From the NCBI GenBank assembly GCA_024401475.1, contig JAKSKZ010000003.1:52563-116562 (forward strand): a DNA stretch of 64,000 bases. Reading direction: 5' to 3'. The notes beneath the pieces are model-generated. The model ran no database searches, was not told where the DNA came from, and worked only from the letters and a program-made list of their open reading frames with translations. Positions 9,121-18,567 of this stretch are shown here, in pieces (position 1 is the stretch's first letter; each line of letters opens with the position of its first letter). This stretch comes from Paludibacteraceae bacterium (GTDB lineage Bacteria; Bacteroidota; Bacteroidia; Bacteroidales; Paludibacteraceae). The position numbers and the translations under genes were made by a program.

Positions 9121-9609
9121 TCATTCACTGATTTCCTCAGCCATTGCTTGCTCAGCCGATTTCTCGCCTTCCTCTTCATCAACGGTGTAAGGGAAAATAT
9201 CCATGATTTGAGTTTCAGAAATGCTTGACACTTCATAGTCTGCCATAGAATCTTTCATGGCTATGGCCAAATTATCCCAAGCCTCCTTGATGTTTGAGCC
9301 GAGCACCAACACCGTACTAGAAACTCGTCTCTCCTTAGCATTCACCTCGTCGATAGAGACGAAGCTCATCTTGCACTTATACCAACGGTCACCCTCCTCA
9401 CTTGGAAAGATTTCGTTGATGCCGGCCTTCTTCATGCCTGCGATGGAAAACTCGCCCGTCATGAACGGAGCCACCTCTTTACTGATACGAGTCTCTGCCT
9501 CAGAGAAAGTCAAGGCATCCACCAAATAGGTCTCTGACACTTTCTTGCCTTTTCCCTTATCGTCCATCTTCTCGTACTTTATCTTACACTCGAACCAATT
9601 GTTCATCAT
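9121..9609 (-). CDS. DUF4494 domain protein
   Basis: Conserved Bacteroidota protein of unknown function. The N-terminal NNWFECKIKYEK and the repeated half YKCKMSFVSIDE suggest two similar beta-rich halves, each with a W/Y-x-CK strand. The C-terminus is acidic. An in-frame ATG exists at 9633, but relatives begin close to the WFECK segment, so the ATG at 9609 (or 9606) is chosen. First gene of the operon DUF4494-yggS-acidic protein-trmO. Confidence 0.8.
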   Translation of the reverse strand: MMNNWFECKIKYEKMDDKGKGKKVSETYLVDALTFSEAETRISKEVAPFMTGEFSIAGMKKAGINEIFPSEEGDRWYKCKMSFVSIDEVNAKERRVSSTVLVLGSNIKEAWDNLAIAMKDSMADYEVSSISETQIMDIFPYTVDEEEGEKSAEQAMAEEISE

Positions 9610-9739
9610 AACTTTAACTGTTTTTTCGTTCAACTCATTATCCCCTTCCTAATCGAGGGGCGACAAAGATAATCATTTTTAAGTAGAGGAAACTCCCTTG
9701 GAAAAAGGATTTCTCAAAAAGTTTCTACTCCCCTGAAAA

Positions 9740-11014
9740 TCAATTTTTCAAAACGCCGCTCAAAAGTTGCATGTCGTAACCACTTGGCTTTTGATAGACG
9801 CGCAAATCGAACTCATGAATCACTGCATAGAGATGTTCGAAGACATCACAAGAGACCTCCTCAAACTTCTTCCACTCCTTTTGACGTGAAAAGAAATAGA
9901 TTTCCAACGGCAAGCCGCTCTCTGAAGGCTGCAACTGACGAATCATATAGAGCAAATCGGTGTTGACTACCGGCAAACTCTCCAAATAGAATCCGAGGTA
10001 AGCTCTGAACAATCCTAAATTCGTAGGACGATTCACATCCGTCTTCCCCGCTTCTTGGGCTGCATTCATCAACGAATCTATATGGGCTTTCATCATTGGT
10101 ATTTTCTTGAATCTCTCCATCATCTCCGGCGTGCAGAAACGAATCGTATTCACATCTATATTGACGGAACGAGTCAGTCGTCGTCCACCCGACTCCTGCA
10201 TGAAACGCCAGTTTTGGAAAGAGTCACTCACCAATGTATATGGAGGAACCGTAACAATCGTATTATCATAATTGCGGACTTTGACAGTTGTCAAATTTAC
10301 AGCCGTCACCACACCATTGGCATTGGCCTTAGGCACCGTGATCCAATCTCCCACCCGAAGCATTTTATTGGCAGAGAGCTGAACTCCAGCAACAAATCCT
10401 ACAATGGTATCCTTGAACACCAACATCAAAATAGCCGCCGAAGCTCCCAAACCTGCAACAAGCGTAGAAGGCGATTTACCCATTATTACAGCAATCACCA
10501 TTATGGCAGCCAAGAAGAAGACCAATACTCGTAAAACTTGGAATATCGCAGTCAACACATGGCCCTTAAACCGTTGCATCTTGTTACAGACTTCGTCCAT
10601 CGAGACAAAGATATTATTGAAAAGCAGTGCAGACGAACACACCATAATGACCAATGCAATACGGATAATCAATGTCTGCCGAACATCATCTGCCTCAAAA
10701 GCCAAAGGCACCATAAAATAGAATGCGATGACAGGAACCAACATCGCTATGCTATCCAAAACCGGAGGGCACAACAACATATCATCCCATTTATTCTCCG
10801 TCTTTTCTACAATCTTAGCCAACAATTTCAGCACGCCATATTTCATAAAGAAATACAAGGCAACCGATAAAAGCAGCATACCGCCAAGAAGCAGATAACG
10901 ATCTGTCGTATCAGCCAGTTCCGAATCAAAACCATACGACAGCAACAATTCGTTCATCCACGAAGTCAAATTCACATCTTCCATAACCATCATTCTATTT
11001 TTCCATATAATCAT
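9740..11014 (-). CDS. MscS-family mechanosensitive ion channel
   Basis: Channel of the MscS family that opens under membrane tension and lets osmolytes leave the cell. About five hydrophobic helices fill residues 25-200, including the Gly/Ala-rich pore helix (LVAGLGASAAILML) followed by FKDTIVGFVAGVQL and the beta-domain entry LRVGDWITVP. A soluble C-terminal domain follows. The start ATG at 11014 overlaps the capA stop by four bases (ATGA), pointing to translational coupling; a later Met (MEDVNL) is possible. The capA/mscS pairing suggests a cell-envelope role. Confidence 0.9.
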   Translation of the reverse strand: MIIWKNRMMVMEDVNLTSWMNELLLSYGFDSELADTTDRYLLLGGMLLLSVALYFFMKYGVLKLLAKIVEKTENKWDDMLLCPPVLDSIAMLVPVIAFYFMVPLAFEADDVRQTLIIRIALVIMVCSSALLFNNIFVSMDEVCNKMQRFKGHVLTAIFQVLRVLVFFLAAIMVIAVIMGKSPSTLVAGLGASAAILMLVFKDTIVGFVAGVQLSANKMLRVGDWITVPKANANGVVTAVNLTTVKVRNYDNTIVTVPPYTLVSDSFQNWRFMQESGGRRLTRSVNIDVNTIRFCTPEMMERFKKIPMMKAHIDSLMNAAQEAGKTDVNRPTNLGLFRAYLGFYLESLPVVNTDLLYMIRQLQPSESGLPLEIYFFSRQKEWKKFEEVSCDVFEHLYAVIHEFDLRVYQKPSGYDMQLLSGVLKN

Positions 11015-12282
11015 TCGTCTTGATCTTTCCCGTCAATCAAATAACAATCATCCAATTGTTTGAACTTCATGCCCTTTGGGAAAAGAAAACCAGGAACCTC
11101 ATCCACGGCAAAGTGGATTCTTTTCCTGTCATAATCATTCATTGTACTATATAGCAAAGAGTCTGCCAAAGCATCAAACACAGGCACCACACCGATACAA
11201 TGAGGATGCCAATAGGTATAAGTCGGCTTGCAAGTCACACTATTAACTTGCGTAACTCCATCAACTTTTTGAAGCTCCACATCGGCTATCACCCCTAAAT
11301 CCTTCGACAAGTTGTGCGTTGGCTTCCAACGTTGGCAAGAGATGAAATTACCCATTGAGTAAAAAGCCACGCATCTGCGCGGAACGCTATCCTCACGCAC
11401 GACAGTACGCACCTCCATTTGTTGAAGAATATGGGGATGGCTACCCAACACCACGTCCACACCGTAAGAGAAAAGAGAATCTACCATTCGACGTTGCTCG
11501 TCATTCGGCTTGCGTTGATACTCCGTTCCGAAATGAACGATGGCCACAATGGCATCCGTGCCCTGCGACTTCAAAGAAGCGACATCAGAACGCAAACGGG
11601 CCATATTTTTAGCATCTATCCGATCTATCATATTCACACTGTACTCCAAACTATCAGGCAATGTAAATCCGTTCAAAGACATTGTAAAGGCAAAGAAGCC
11701 CAACTTCATTCCTTTCACATCAACCACCTCCATGCGCGGAGCCTTTTCACCCATATCGGCCGTCCCCACGGTCTTAACCCCCAACGAGTCCAACAAGTGC
11801 AAAGTGGAACGTAGTCCTGAAACTCGAGAATCGAGCGAGTGATTATTAATCGTCGACAACAGATCAAAACCAATACTCTTCAACTCTTCACCGAAAGCCT
11901 CCGGCGCATTAAAAAAAGGGAAGCAAGAGTAGCCGAAAGTCGCTTTAGCACGTCCCTTATTACGGCCAGCGAAGGTCGTCTCCAAATTTCCCACAAGATA
12001 ATCAGCCTTGTCGAAATGAGGCTTTACTGAGGCAAACTCGCAAGAGAAATCAAACGTAGAATCCTTCTTATTGTAAGCCCTCTCCATTTGCCAACGATGA
12101 GCCATGAGGTCGCCGACTGCCGTCAAATGAACAGTCAACGTATCCGGTCCCTTCTCAACACAATTCAACGAATCTTGAATGGCACCCGCCCCTTTCGCAT
12201 TAGCACCATTCTGACAAGAGAGTGCTCCCAAAGAACTCAAGCCTAACAGGAGGGCTCCTAAAACACCTAAATTTCTCACCAC
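11011..12282 (-). CDS. CapA-family (PGA_cap) metallophosphatase-fold lipoprotein
   Basis: Member of the family named after poly-gamma-glutamate capsule protein CapA, with a calcineurin-like metal-binding fold. Lipoprotein signal with Cys23 (GALSC). Fold motifs: AVGDLMAHR at the start of the domain, VGNLETTFAG, the STINNHSLD motif, VHFGTEY and the GSHPHILQQME motif, together the usual Asp/Asn/His metal ligands. No other capsule genes are nearby, so a true polyglutamate role is doubtful and many relatives are of unknown function. Overlaps mscS by four bases. Confidence 0.87.
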   Translation of the reverse strand: MVRNLGVLGALLLGLSSLGALSCQNGANAKGAGAIQDSLNCVEKGPDTLTVHLTAVGDLMAHRWQMERAYNKKDSTFDFSCEFASVKPHFDKADYLVGNLETTFAGRNKGRAKATFGYSCFPFFNAPEAFGEELKSIGFDLLSTINNHSLDSRVSGLRSTLHLLDSLGVKTVGTADMGEKAPRMEVVDVKGMKLGFFAFTMSLNGFTLPDSLEYSVNMIDRIDAKNMARLRSDVASLKSQGTDAIVAIVHFGTEYQRKPNDEQRRMVDSLFSYGVDVVLGSHPHILQQMEVRTVVREDSVPRRCVAFYSMGNFISCQRWKPTHNLSKDLGVIADVELQKVDGVTQVNSVTCKPTYTYWHPHCIGVVPVFDALADSLLYSTMNDYDRKRIHFAVDEVPGFLFPKGMKFKQLDDCYLIDGKDQDE

Positions 12283-12300
12283 TATTTTTTAAAATAAAGA

Positions 12301-12332
12301 TTGGAAGCAACCCTAAAAAGGATTGCCTCCAA
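12301..12332 (-). terminator. rho-independent terminator of phoH
   Basis: Thirteen-pair stem on the minus strand (TTGGAGGCAATCC / GGGTTGCTTCCAA with two G-U pairs), loop TTTTTA, then TCTTTATTTT. It lies 40 bases after the phoH stop and before the capA start. Confidence 0.8.
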
Positions 12333-12372
12333 CCTAATTAAATACTATAAAACTCTATTTTATGAAAATTCA

Positions 12373-13698
12373 TCACAATAAGTTACTTGCCAACTCAGAC
12401 AAATGGCTACGCTCACCCTTCACCAAATTAACATGCGCGAAGATGTCTTGACCCTTCATCTTATCAATCATATAAACCAAACCGTTGGATTGCATATCCA
12501 AATATGGAGTATCGATTTGTTGAACGTCGCCCGTGAAGACCATCTTACAACCCTCACCTGCACGAGTAATGATTGTCTTTATTTCATGAGGAGTCAAGTT
12601 TTGAGCCTCATCAACGATAACATAAGTGTTGCTCAAGCTACGACCACGGATGAAGGCCAATGCCTCAATCACCAACTTCTCGCTCTTTTGCATATCCTCC
12701 AACAAACGCAACTCCTTGCTTGTTGGGCCGAATTGATTCTTAATCACATTCAAGTTATCGAACAAAGGTTGCATGTACGGACCCACCTTTTGCTTCTCAT
12801 CGCCAGGAAGGAATCCCAAATCCTTGTTAGACATGGCCACGATAGGACGAGCCAAAAGGATGTGGCTATAAGCCTCATGCTGTTGCAAAGCTGCTGCCAA
12901 CGCCAACAACGTCTTACCTGTACCTGCCTTACCTGTAACGGCTATCAACTTCAAATCTTCATTCATCAAAGCATCCAAAGCGAAAGTCTGCTCTGCATTT
13001 CTGCCCTCGATTCCGAAAGCCTTGCCCTTCTTCACCTTCACCACCATTTGAGATGCTGCGTCATACTTAGCAAGCACCGTAGAACGGCTGCTCTTCAAAA
13101 CAAAGCACTCATTAGACTCAACATGCTTTGGCAACTTCAACTCATCCAAAGAGATGCCCGCCGTTGAACTATATAGACGGTCGATTACATCCGCATCAAC
13201 ATCCTCAAACACCTCATGTGCCTTGTCGAAGACATCCACGTTTGTAACCTTGTCCGTAATGTAATCTTCAGCCAAAAGCCCTAAAGACTTAGCCTTCATC
13301 CTCAAATTTACATCCTTTGATACAAGAATGCTCTTTGTCTTAGGATGAGCCTCGGCCAAGGCTTCTACAACTGCCAATATCTTATGATCAGGAATTCTCT
13401 CGGAAAATGCCTTTGCAATTTTCTCCGGATATTCAGAACCTGTATACACGAATAACTTACCAAGACCAATACCAAGCTCCACACCCTTTGTAAACATATC
13501 GTCAGTGGAGATCTCATCCAACTCTCTTACAAATTCTCTTGCGTTAAAATTTATTTGTTCGTTGCCTTTCTTGAATTTATCCAACTCCTCTAATACAACA
13601 ATTGGCAAATAAATATCATTCTCCTGAAAATTGTAAATACACTTGTAATCGTGAAGGATAACATTCGTATCCAAAACGAAATTCTTCTTTGCTCCCAT
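12373..13698 (-). CDS. PhoH family protein with N-terminal PIN domain
   Basis: Fusion of a PIN-type RNase domain and a PhoH ATPase (PhoH2 layout), a family with ATP-dependent RNA helicase/nuclease activity in studied relatives. The PIN domain spans about 5-150, with acidic residues in VLDTNVILHD and VLEELDKFKK and in LVSKDVNLRMKA. The PhoH domain has Walker A VTGKAGTGKT (254-263) and Walker B YVIVDEAQNLTP, plus FTGDVQQID. Full length (441). Monocistronic with its own terminator. Confidence 0.93.
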   Translation of the reverse strand: MGAKKNFVLDTNVILHDYKCIYNFQENDIYLPIVVLEELDKFKKGNEQINFNAREFVRELDEISTDDMFTKGVELGIGLGKLFVYTGSEYPEKIAKAFSERIPDHKILAVVEALAEAHPKTKSILVSKDVNLRMKAKSLGLLAEDYITDKVTNVDVFDKAHEVFEDVDADVIDRLYSSTAGISLDELKLPKHVESNECFVLKSSRSTVLAKYDAASQMVVKVKKGKAFGIEGRNAEQTFALDALMNEDLKLIAVTGKAGTGKTLLALAAALQQHEAYSHILLARPIVAMSNKDLGFLPGDEKQKVGPYMQPLFDNLNVIKNQFGPTSKELRLLEDMQKSEKLVIEALAFIRGRSLSNTYVIVDEAQNLTPHEIKTIITRAGEGCKMVFTGDVQQIDTPYLDMQSNGLVYMIDKMKGQDIFAHVNLVKGERSHLSELASNLL

Positions 13699-13911
13699 GA
13701 TATTTAGTTTTAAAGTTTTTCAACAAAAAAAATCATCTGTGTTTTTCTAAGAAAGTGTCCGAACTCTGTTTTAAGGGATAAAATAAGACATTCTATCGTT
13801 TTTTACACCTTATTATTATCCTATAAAAAGCAAATTCTTTAACTTCGCTTTATGTAAAGTTATATTTTAGTTTTAAATAAACCAATATAAAAGCAAAAAA
13901 ATACTCGGAAA

Positions 13912-15198
13912 ATGATGAATTATTCTGAAACACTAAATTACATATACAATAGGATGCCGCTTTTTCAAATGGTCGGCTCTGCGGCCTACAAAGAGGGGCT
14001 GGACGGAATGATGGCTTTCGACGAACGACTCGGACATCCGCACAAGAGTTTCCGCACCATCCACGTGGCTGGCACCAACGGCAAGGGTTCTTGCTCGCAC
14101 ACCATCGCTTCCGTCCTTCAATCGGCCGGCTACAAGGTGGGGCTATTCACCTCGCCCCATCTCAAGGATTTCCGCGAGCGCATTCGTGTCAACGGCAAAC
14201 CGGTCAGTCAAAAGTTCGTCATCGACTTTGTTGAGCAGCACAAGGATTTCTTCGACGTCATCTACCCCTCCTTCTTCGAAGTGAACGTGGCGATGGCTTT
14301 TGAGTATTTCAAAGAGCAAAAAGTGGATGTGGCCGTCATTGAGGTCGGACTCGGAGGCCGACTGGACAGCACCAACATCATTTCGCCAGACCTCTGCGTC
14401 ATCACAAACATCAGCATCGACCACACCAACATTCTCGGCAACACCCTCGGTGCCATCGCCAAAGAGAAAGCGGGTATCATCAAAAAGGGCATCCCCGTTG
14501 TCATCGGAGAGAAACACCCCGAAACCGATTCTGTTTTCATTGGAAAAGCGAAAGAGATGGAGGCGGAAATCATCTTCGCAGAAGAGGACACGACGGTCAA
14601 CTACGAAGGGACCAAGAGTTTCAGAAAGGTGCCTTACCAACACTTTTCCATTAACGGGCAAAAGATAAAGACGCCTCTTTTAGGCATCTATCAACAAAAG
14701 AATATGCCAACGGCTTGGTGTGCCGCCAAGAAGTTGCAATCGTTGGGATACCACATCACCGACGAACAAATTGAGAAAGGATTCAAAGGGGTGATCAAGC
14801 AAACGCATCTTTTAGGCCGCTGGCAAAAACTACAAGACAAGCCTTGCGTCATCTGCGACACGGGCCACAACATCGCGGGCATCGAATACATTTGCCAACA
14901 GTTGAGGGAGACGCCCCACAAGCAACTTCGAATGGTCTATGGCATGGTGAGCGACAAGGACATCGACCACATTCTTCCGCTTCTTCCAAAAGATGCCATC
15001 TACTACTTTACACAGGCAGCCAGCAAACGAGCCCTTCCAGCCGAAGAGATGCAAGAGAAGGCGCAACGAGTGGCTGGATTAAAAGGCCGCTGCTTCTCTT
15101 CCGTAGAGGAAGCCCTCAACACAGCAAAAGCCGAAGCCGATCCCGACGATTTAATCTATGTAGGCGGCAGCACCTATGTAGTGGCGGAGATAATATGA
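13912..15198 (+). CDS. folC: bifunctional dihydrofolate/folylpolyglutamate synthase
   Basis: Adds glutamate to dihydropteroate and to folates using ATP. Mur-ligase fold: P-loop HVAGTNGKGS (51-60), then LFTSPHLKDFRERIRVNG, IEVGLGGRLDSTN and TNISIDHTNILG (family motifs around the carbamylated Lys and Mg site), and DTGHNIAGI in the C-terminal domain. Length 428 is typical. Base composition is richer in GC than its flanks, as expected for a core gene. Either of the two adjacent ATGs may start it. A strong terminator follows. Confidence 0.94.
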   Translation: MMNYSETLNYIYNRMPLFQMVGSAAYKEGLDGMMAFDERLGHPHKSFRTIHVAGTNGKGSCSHTIASVLQSAGYKVGLFTSPHLKDFRERIRVNGKPVSQKFVIDFVEQHKDFFDVIYPSFFEVNVAMAFEYFKEQKVDVAVIEVGLGGRLDSTNIISPDLCVITNISIDHTNILGNTLGAIAKEKAGIIKKGIPVVIGEKHPETDSVFIGKAKEMEAEIIFAEEDTTVNYEGTKSFRKVPYQHFSINGQKIKTPLLGIYQQKNMPTAWCAAKKLQSLGYHITDEQIEKGFKGVIKQTHLLGRWQKLQDKPCVICDTGHNIAGIEYICQQLRETPHKQLRMVYGMVSDKDIDHILPLLPKDAIYYFTQAASKRALPAEEMQEKAQRVAGLKGRCFSSVEEALNTAKAEADPDDLIYVGGSTYVVAEII

Positions 15199-15210
15199 TT
15201 TTCACTGAAC

Positions 15211-15243
15211 AAGGGCGGATTTTTTCAATCTGCCCTTTTTTTG
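15211..15243 (+). terminator. rho-independent terminator of folC
   Basis: Eleven-pair stem AAGGGCGGATT / AATCTGCCCTT (one G-U pair) with a short T-rich loop, followed by TTTTTT. The remaining 280 bases to 15523 show no gene or structure I can name. Confidence 0.88.
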
Positions 15244-15523
15244 TTTTGACTGGAGATATGGCCATGTGCCAAAATTCAGGCAAATAATATACTCTGACTC
15301 ATCTCTTTAATCATCTCTGGTATAATCCCCTACGAACGAAATTTGTTTTTCTATGTTTTTTTAGCCTCGTTTGCCATATTTTATTTTGTTTTTGTATTAA
15401 ATCGGATTACTCTGAATTCAACAAGCATTGGTTTCTATCTACTAAAATGACAATCGCCAAGTTCCGAGTTACTACTAAGATCGGCAGTCGCTTAATCGTA
15501 GAAATTATAACCTTACTCATTAA

Positions 15524-16276
15524 TCAAATCAATTTGCCGTCCACAATAATAGAACAACAATCCTTGTACTGGTCAACAAATTTCCAGAAGTATTTTTCTT
15601 TGGCACATTCAGTTAAATCTATAGGAGGAAGTTCTTGCTTAGCCACCTCCCAATATTTTCTTCTTTCTAAAGTAGATACCCACGAAATATTTACCAATCC
15701 CATATTCTGATAAAGGTATGGTTTATAGAACAGACATTTATTAATATTATCTCTACGACACAAGTTCAAGAAAAATTTCTCGCTGTCTAAGAAGATTTCT
15801 TTATATCGTTTCTCCTCCCCTCTACGTATTAATGATAGAATTGCCACATTATAGGGATACATAGACAGAGATTTATCAATATATGTCCTATCTTGTGGAT
15901 TAGCCAAAGATCTATAATAATACAAAAGAGATTTTTCCTGTCTCGTTTTCGCATTCGCTAATAACTGTGCCAGATCGTATTTTTCTATTTCCCTCTCATT
16001 CCCTAAATACCATCTTAATGATTCACATCTGACAATAGCACAACGCGGGTCATCTACAAAAGGTTCCAGTATTTTTGAAGCCTTTATATAGTCTCCAATA
16101 TCATCAATTCCGATCATAAATAATGCATACCCAAGAGCATAATCAGCATTTGACTTGTTCGATTCGTACAATTGAATCCATAATTCTTCCATTCGCACAT
16201 CATCAATAGCTTCGTAATCCCCCTCTGTATATAAGGCGTACCAATACTCTAACTCCTTTATTACTTCTTGCATCAT
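15524..16276 (-). CDS. unknown helical (TPR-like) protein, possible immunity protein
   Basis: 250 residues, predicted all-helical with repeat-like spacing of aromatic and small residues (EYWYALYTEGDYEAID, DYALGYALFMIG, LLYYYRSLANPQD), suggesting a TPR-like solenoid. No signal peptide, so cytosolic. Its start shares one base with the stop of the small upstream gene (16276-16554), so the two are translated as a unit. A toxin followed by a cytosolic helical immunity protein would look like this, but no sequence motif proves it. Composition is AT-rich, like the neighbouring lipoprotein array. Confidence 0.6.
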   Translation of the reverse strand: MMQEVIKELEYWYALYTEGDYEAIDDVRMEELWIQLYESNKSNADYALGYALFMIGIDDIGDYIKASKILEPFVDDPRCAIVRCESLRWYLGNEREIEKYDLAQLLANAKTRQEKSLLYYYRSLANPQDRTYIDKSLSMYPYNVAILSLIRRGEEKRYKEIFLDSEKFFLNLCRRDNINKCLFYKPYLYQNMGLVNISWVSTLERRKYWEVAKQELPPIDLTECAKEKYFWKFVDQYKDCCSIIVDGKLI

Positions 16277-16554
16277 TATCTTTCTAAAATAATTAGATTT
16301 CCACCCATATTTCTTGGGTTGGAACTTGTTTGTACAAAGGCATCAAATGTCATCATCTCTCCTTTTGAGTTTATATAAAGGCGAATTTCCATCTGATAAC
16401 CATTTTGCATTATTCTTATTTGATTCTGTCCAGATGTAAGTAATCCTTGCTTATCAACATCTAAAATAGTCTGATATATCCGGTTGCTTGAATAGCCAAT
16501 CTGCTCCATAAGAATAACAATCAAAAAAATCAAGACTAAGAACAAGAAGGGCAA
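16276..16554 (-). CDS. small membrane-anchored protein, possible toxin remnant
   Basis: 92 residues. One N-terminal hydrophobic helix (MPFLFLVLIFLIVILM), then a short soluble domain with alternating strands (QIRIMQNGYQMEIRLYINS) ending in NMGGNLIIL. The soluble part has the size and strand pattern often seen at the very C-terminus of polymorphic toxins of Bacteroidales, where a variable tip is joined to a larger carrier; here no carrier is present. This reading is weak. It directly precedes and is coupled to the helical 250-residue gene, and follows the lipoprotein array. Confidence 0.5.
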   Translation of the reverse strand: MPFLFLVLIFLIVILMEQIGYSSNRIYQTILDVDKQGLLTSGQNQIRIMQNGYQMEIRLYINSKGEMMTFDAFVQTSSNPRNMGGNLIILER

Positions 16555-16593
16555 ACATCATATCCGCCCTTCCCATTCTCATCGAGTCCAACA

Positions 16594-17073
16594 TCAATTC
16601 CTCACAGCCTCCTCATAAGGGGGGTCCATCACCATGTGGCGCATGGCATCACTGGGCGGGTAAGGAATCTCCGATTTTAAAAGTCGAATATCATCCCCCG
16701 ATAAATGGTATATTTGTCGGAAGTGTGCAGAACCAACCAATTGATTCCATGTTTTGCTCTCGAACTCATCTCTATCTAAAATAAATACGGTAATGGTATC
16801 TGTAGTTTTAAGGAATTCTTCTGGATCTTCCCCCGTATATCCAATAAATACTGTATGACAGTAAGGGAATACCTTTTCTCTAACATATCTTGTAGAATCA
16901 TAATATAGAGTGTCATTACTTAAATAATAATCATCCCACCTGCATAATGTATAAAGAGTATCTTTCGAATTATTTTTTATAGAGAGACCATAATTAATGT
17001 CCATTGGACATGATGTCATTGCAATAACTAAAATGACTGATGTTATAAAAATATACAAATGACTTGTTTTCAT
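16594..17073 (-). CDS. array lipoprotein, copy F
   Basis: 159 residues, member of the tandem family spanning 16594-20318. Lipoprotein signal ending in MTSC, a variable middle, and the conserved second half: LKTTDTITVFILDRDEFESK, TWNQLVGSAHFRQIYHLSGD, then PYPPSDAMRHMVMDPPYEE. It is the most divergent intact copy with the full AVRN end. Unlike copies A-C its TGA stop is followed by only four sense codons before another stop. Function unknown; an extracytoplasmic binding or immunity lipoprotein is plausible given the many variants of one scaffold. Confidence 0.8.
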   Translation of the reverse strand: MKTSHLYIFITSVILVIAMTSCPMDINYGLSIKNNSKDTLYTLCRWDDYYLSNDTLYYDSTRYVREKVFPYCHTVFIGYTGEDPEEFLKTTDTITVFILDRDEFESKTWNQLVGSAHFRQIYHLSGDDIRLLKSEIPYPPSDAMRHMVMDPPYEEAVRN

Positions 17074-17167
17074 GTTTCGAATAATTTAATTTCAGCAACA
17101 ATTTATGTCATACGGGAATATACGCCCCCAAGACATAAAACTGTACATATTTAGTAATCGTTTGACT

Positions 17168-17345
17168 TTATCTTGATGTAGGATGCCTTTCTTCTATATA
17201 ACTGGTCCAAATGTCATTACCATATTTTCGAGTGAAATATCTTTTAGCATATGCACTTGCCTGAATTTCATACCATTTATGTTTGTGGTCCCTCCTCATA
17301 GGAGGGTTCCATCACCATTATTGCATCCGCCGATGGCGATTCCCT
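17168..17345 (-). pseudogene. remnant of a further array lipoprotein plus its tail
   Basis: Minus-strand reading gives a decayed lipoprotein end (SADAIMVMEPSYEE, matching SDAMRHMVMDPPYEE of copy F) and, shifted by one base, the tail WYEIQASAYAKRYFTRKYG ending in HPTSR-stop at 17168. The tail differs from the tails of copies A-C mostly at third codon positions and in conservative residues. The upstream 5' part of this copy is missing. Confidence 0.6.
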
Positions 17346-17365
17346 TCTCATATTGGTGGTTAAAC

Positions 17366-17863
17366 TTACTCTTCATAAGGTGGCCACATCTTCATATATC
17401 TCATCTCCTCTGTAGGCGGATACGGTATTACCGAATTTAACGTACGGACATCCGTTCCTGATAAATCATACCTACGCAACACCCGTTTCCCATTGCGCAA
17501 CTCATCCCAACTATATGCATCAAATGTGTCCTTGTTGAAAATAAATATGGAAAAAGTGTCTATCTCCTTAAAATAACGTTCTGGACTAATAGAATTAAAA
17601 CAAGATATCTCTCTTTTTTCGTGAGGACACAATATACTTATATCATAAGGAGAGTTTGTTTCGTATAACGAATCATTATATATAAAGGTGTGATAATCTT
17701 TTTTCTTTAAGCGAGGGTCACTTGTCAAAGACACATATATACCACATGTGACAATAGTATCACCTGACTGATTGACTCCATCTAAATCGTCCATGCGATC
17801 CATATAAATGTCTATACACGAACTGCACATCGGTACAATAAATAAATAATACAAATATCTCAT
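17366..17863 (-). CDS. array lipoprotein, divergent copy E
   Basis: 165 residues from the ATG at 17863, chosen because it gives a lipoprotein signal (MRYLYYLFIVPMCSSC); the frame runs further up but crosses the preceding copy's tail. The second half keeps the family pattern: IDTFSIFIFNKDTFDAYSWD, RRYDLSGTDVRTLNS, PYPPTEEMRYMKMWPPYEE, and stops right after the second Glu of PPYEE. The middle is unrelated to the other copies. Clearly an older paralog than B and C. Confidence 0.75.
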   Translation of the reverse strand: MRYLYYLFIVPMCSSCIDIYMDRMDDLDGVNQSGDTIVTCGIYVSLTSDPRLKKKDYHTFIYNDSLYETNSPYDISILCPHEKREISCFNSISPERYFKEIDTFSIFIFNKDTFDAYSWDELRNGKRVLRRYDLSGTDVRTLNSVIPYPPTEEMRYMKMWPPYEE

Positions 17864-17882
17864 AAATAAACAAAAAAAATGA

Positions 17883-17954
17883 TTAACGAGTTGGGTATTC
17901 CTTTTCGATCTTATCCGTCCACACATACCCATAATTTCTACTTTGGTAGCAACA
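17883..17954 (-). other. post-stop tail D'
   Basis: After the TGA of copy D the same frame continues for 23 codons (CCYQSRNYGYVW ... EKEYPTR) to a TAA. The end resembles, weakly, the tail after copies A-C (IWKINMEKVHPIHK). Confidence 0.45.
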
Positions 17955-18443
17955 TCAATTCCTCACAGCCTCCTCGTAAGGTGGCTCCATATCCATGTAC
18001 CGCATCACATCACTTGGTGGGTAAGGAATCTTCGAACCTATTTGTCGTACGTCGTCACCAGACAGGTGATAGATTTGCCGGAAATGGGCGGAATCCGCTA
18101 ATTGAGACCAAGCCTTTCCTTCATATTCCTCTTTATCCAAAATGAAAATGGTAAGAGTGTCTGTTGGCTTGAGAAAATCTTCTGGTCGGTCGCCGAAGCA
18201 CCAAAGTGTGGGAGCCCAATTTGGATCCGTTTTCATAGTAATATACCAAGAAGAATCTTCTGATAATTTGTTCACCTTTGTAAAGGTATCATCACTACTC
18301 CATCTATAAATAGTGAACAATTCATCTTCTGTTTTATTTTTTAAATGAATACAATATATTGGAGCCTCTAATGTTATACAAGATTTCAATACAACAGAAA
18401 GCAACGCCAACAAATTAACATACAACATTTTTTTTGTTTTCAT
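17955..18443 (-). CDS. array lipoprotein, copy D
   Basis: 162 residues with signal peptide ending LKSC. Nearly the same protein as copy C except for a few residues after the signal (IYRWSSDDTFTKVN against IYKMSSNTFTKVN) and a different end after the stop. Conserved half: PTDTLTIFILDKEEYEGK, SAHFRQIYHLSGDDVRQIG, PPSDVMRYMDMEPPYEE. The similarity to C extends into the upstream flank, showing duplication of a unit of about 610 bases. Confidence 0.85.
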   Translation of the reverse strand: MKTKKMLYVNLLALLSVVLKSCITLEAPIYCIHLKNKTEDELFTIYRWSSDDTFTKVNKLSEDSSWYITMKTDPNWAPTLWCFGDRPEDFLKPTDTLTIFILDKEEYEGKAWSQLADSAHFRQIYHLSGDDVRQIGSKIPYPPSDVMRYMDMEPPYEEAVRN

Positions 18444-18456
18444 GATTATTAATTAT

Positions 18457-18567
18457 TTATTTGTGAATAGGATGAACCTTCTCCATATTTATTTTCCAAA
18501 TATTGTTCCCGTGCTTTTGCGTAAAATATCTTTTGCCATAATAACTTGCCTCGATTTCGTACCATCC
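18457..18567 (-). other. post-stop tail C'
   Basis: Directly after the TAG of copy C, in the same frame, 36 sense codons follow (GWYEIEASYYGKRYF, then QKHGNNIWKINMEKVHPIHK) before a TAA at 18457. At DNA level it is the same as tail B'. Confidence 0.6.
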
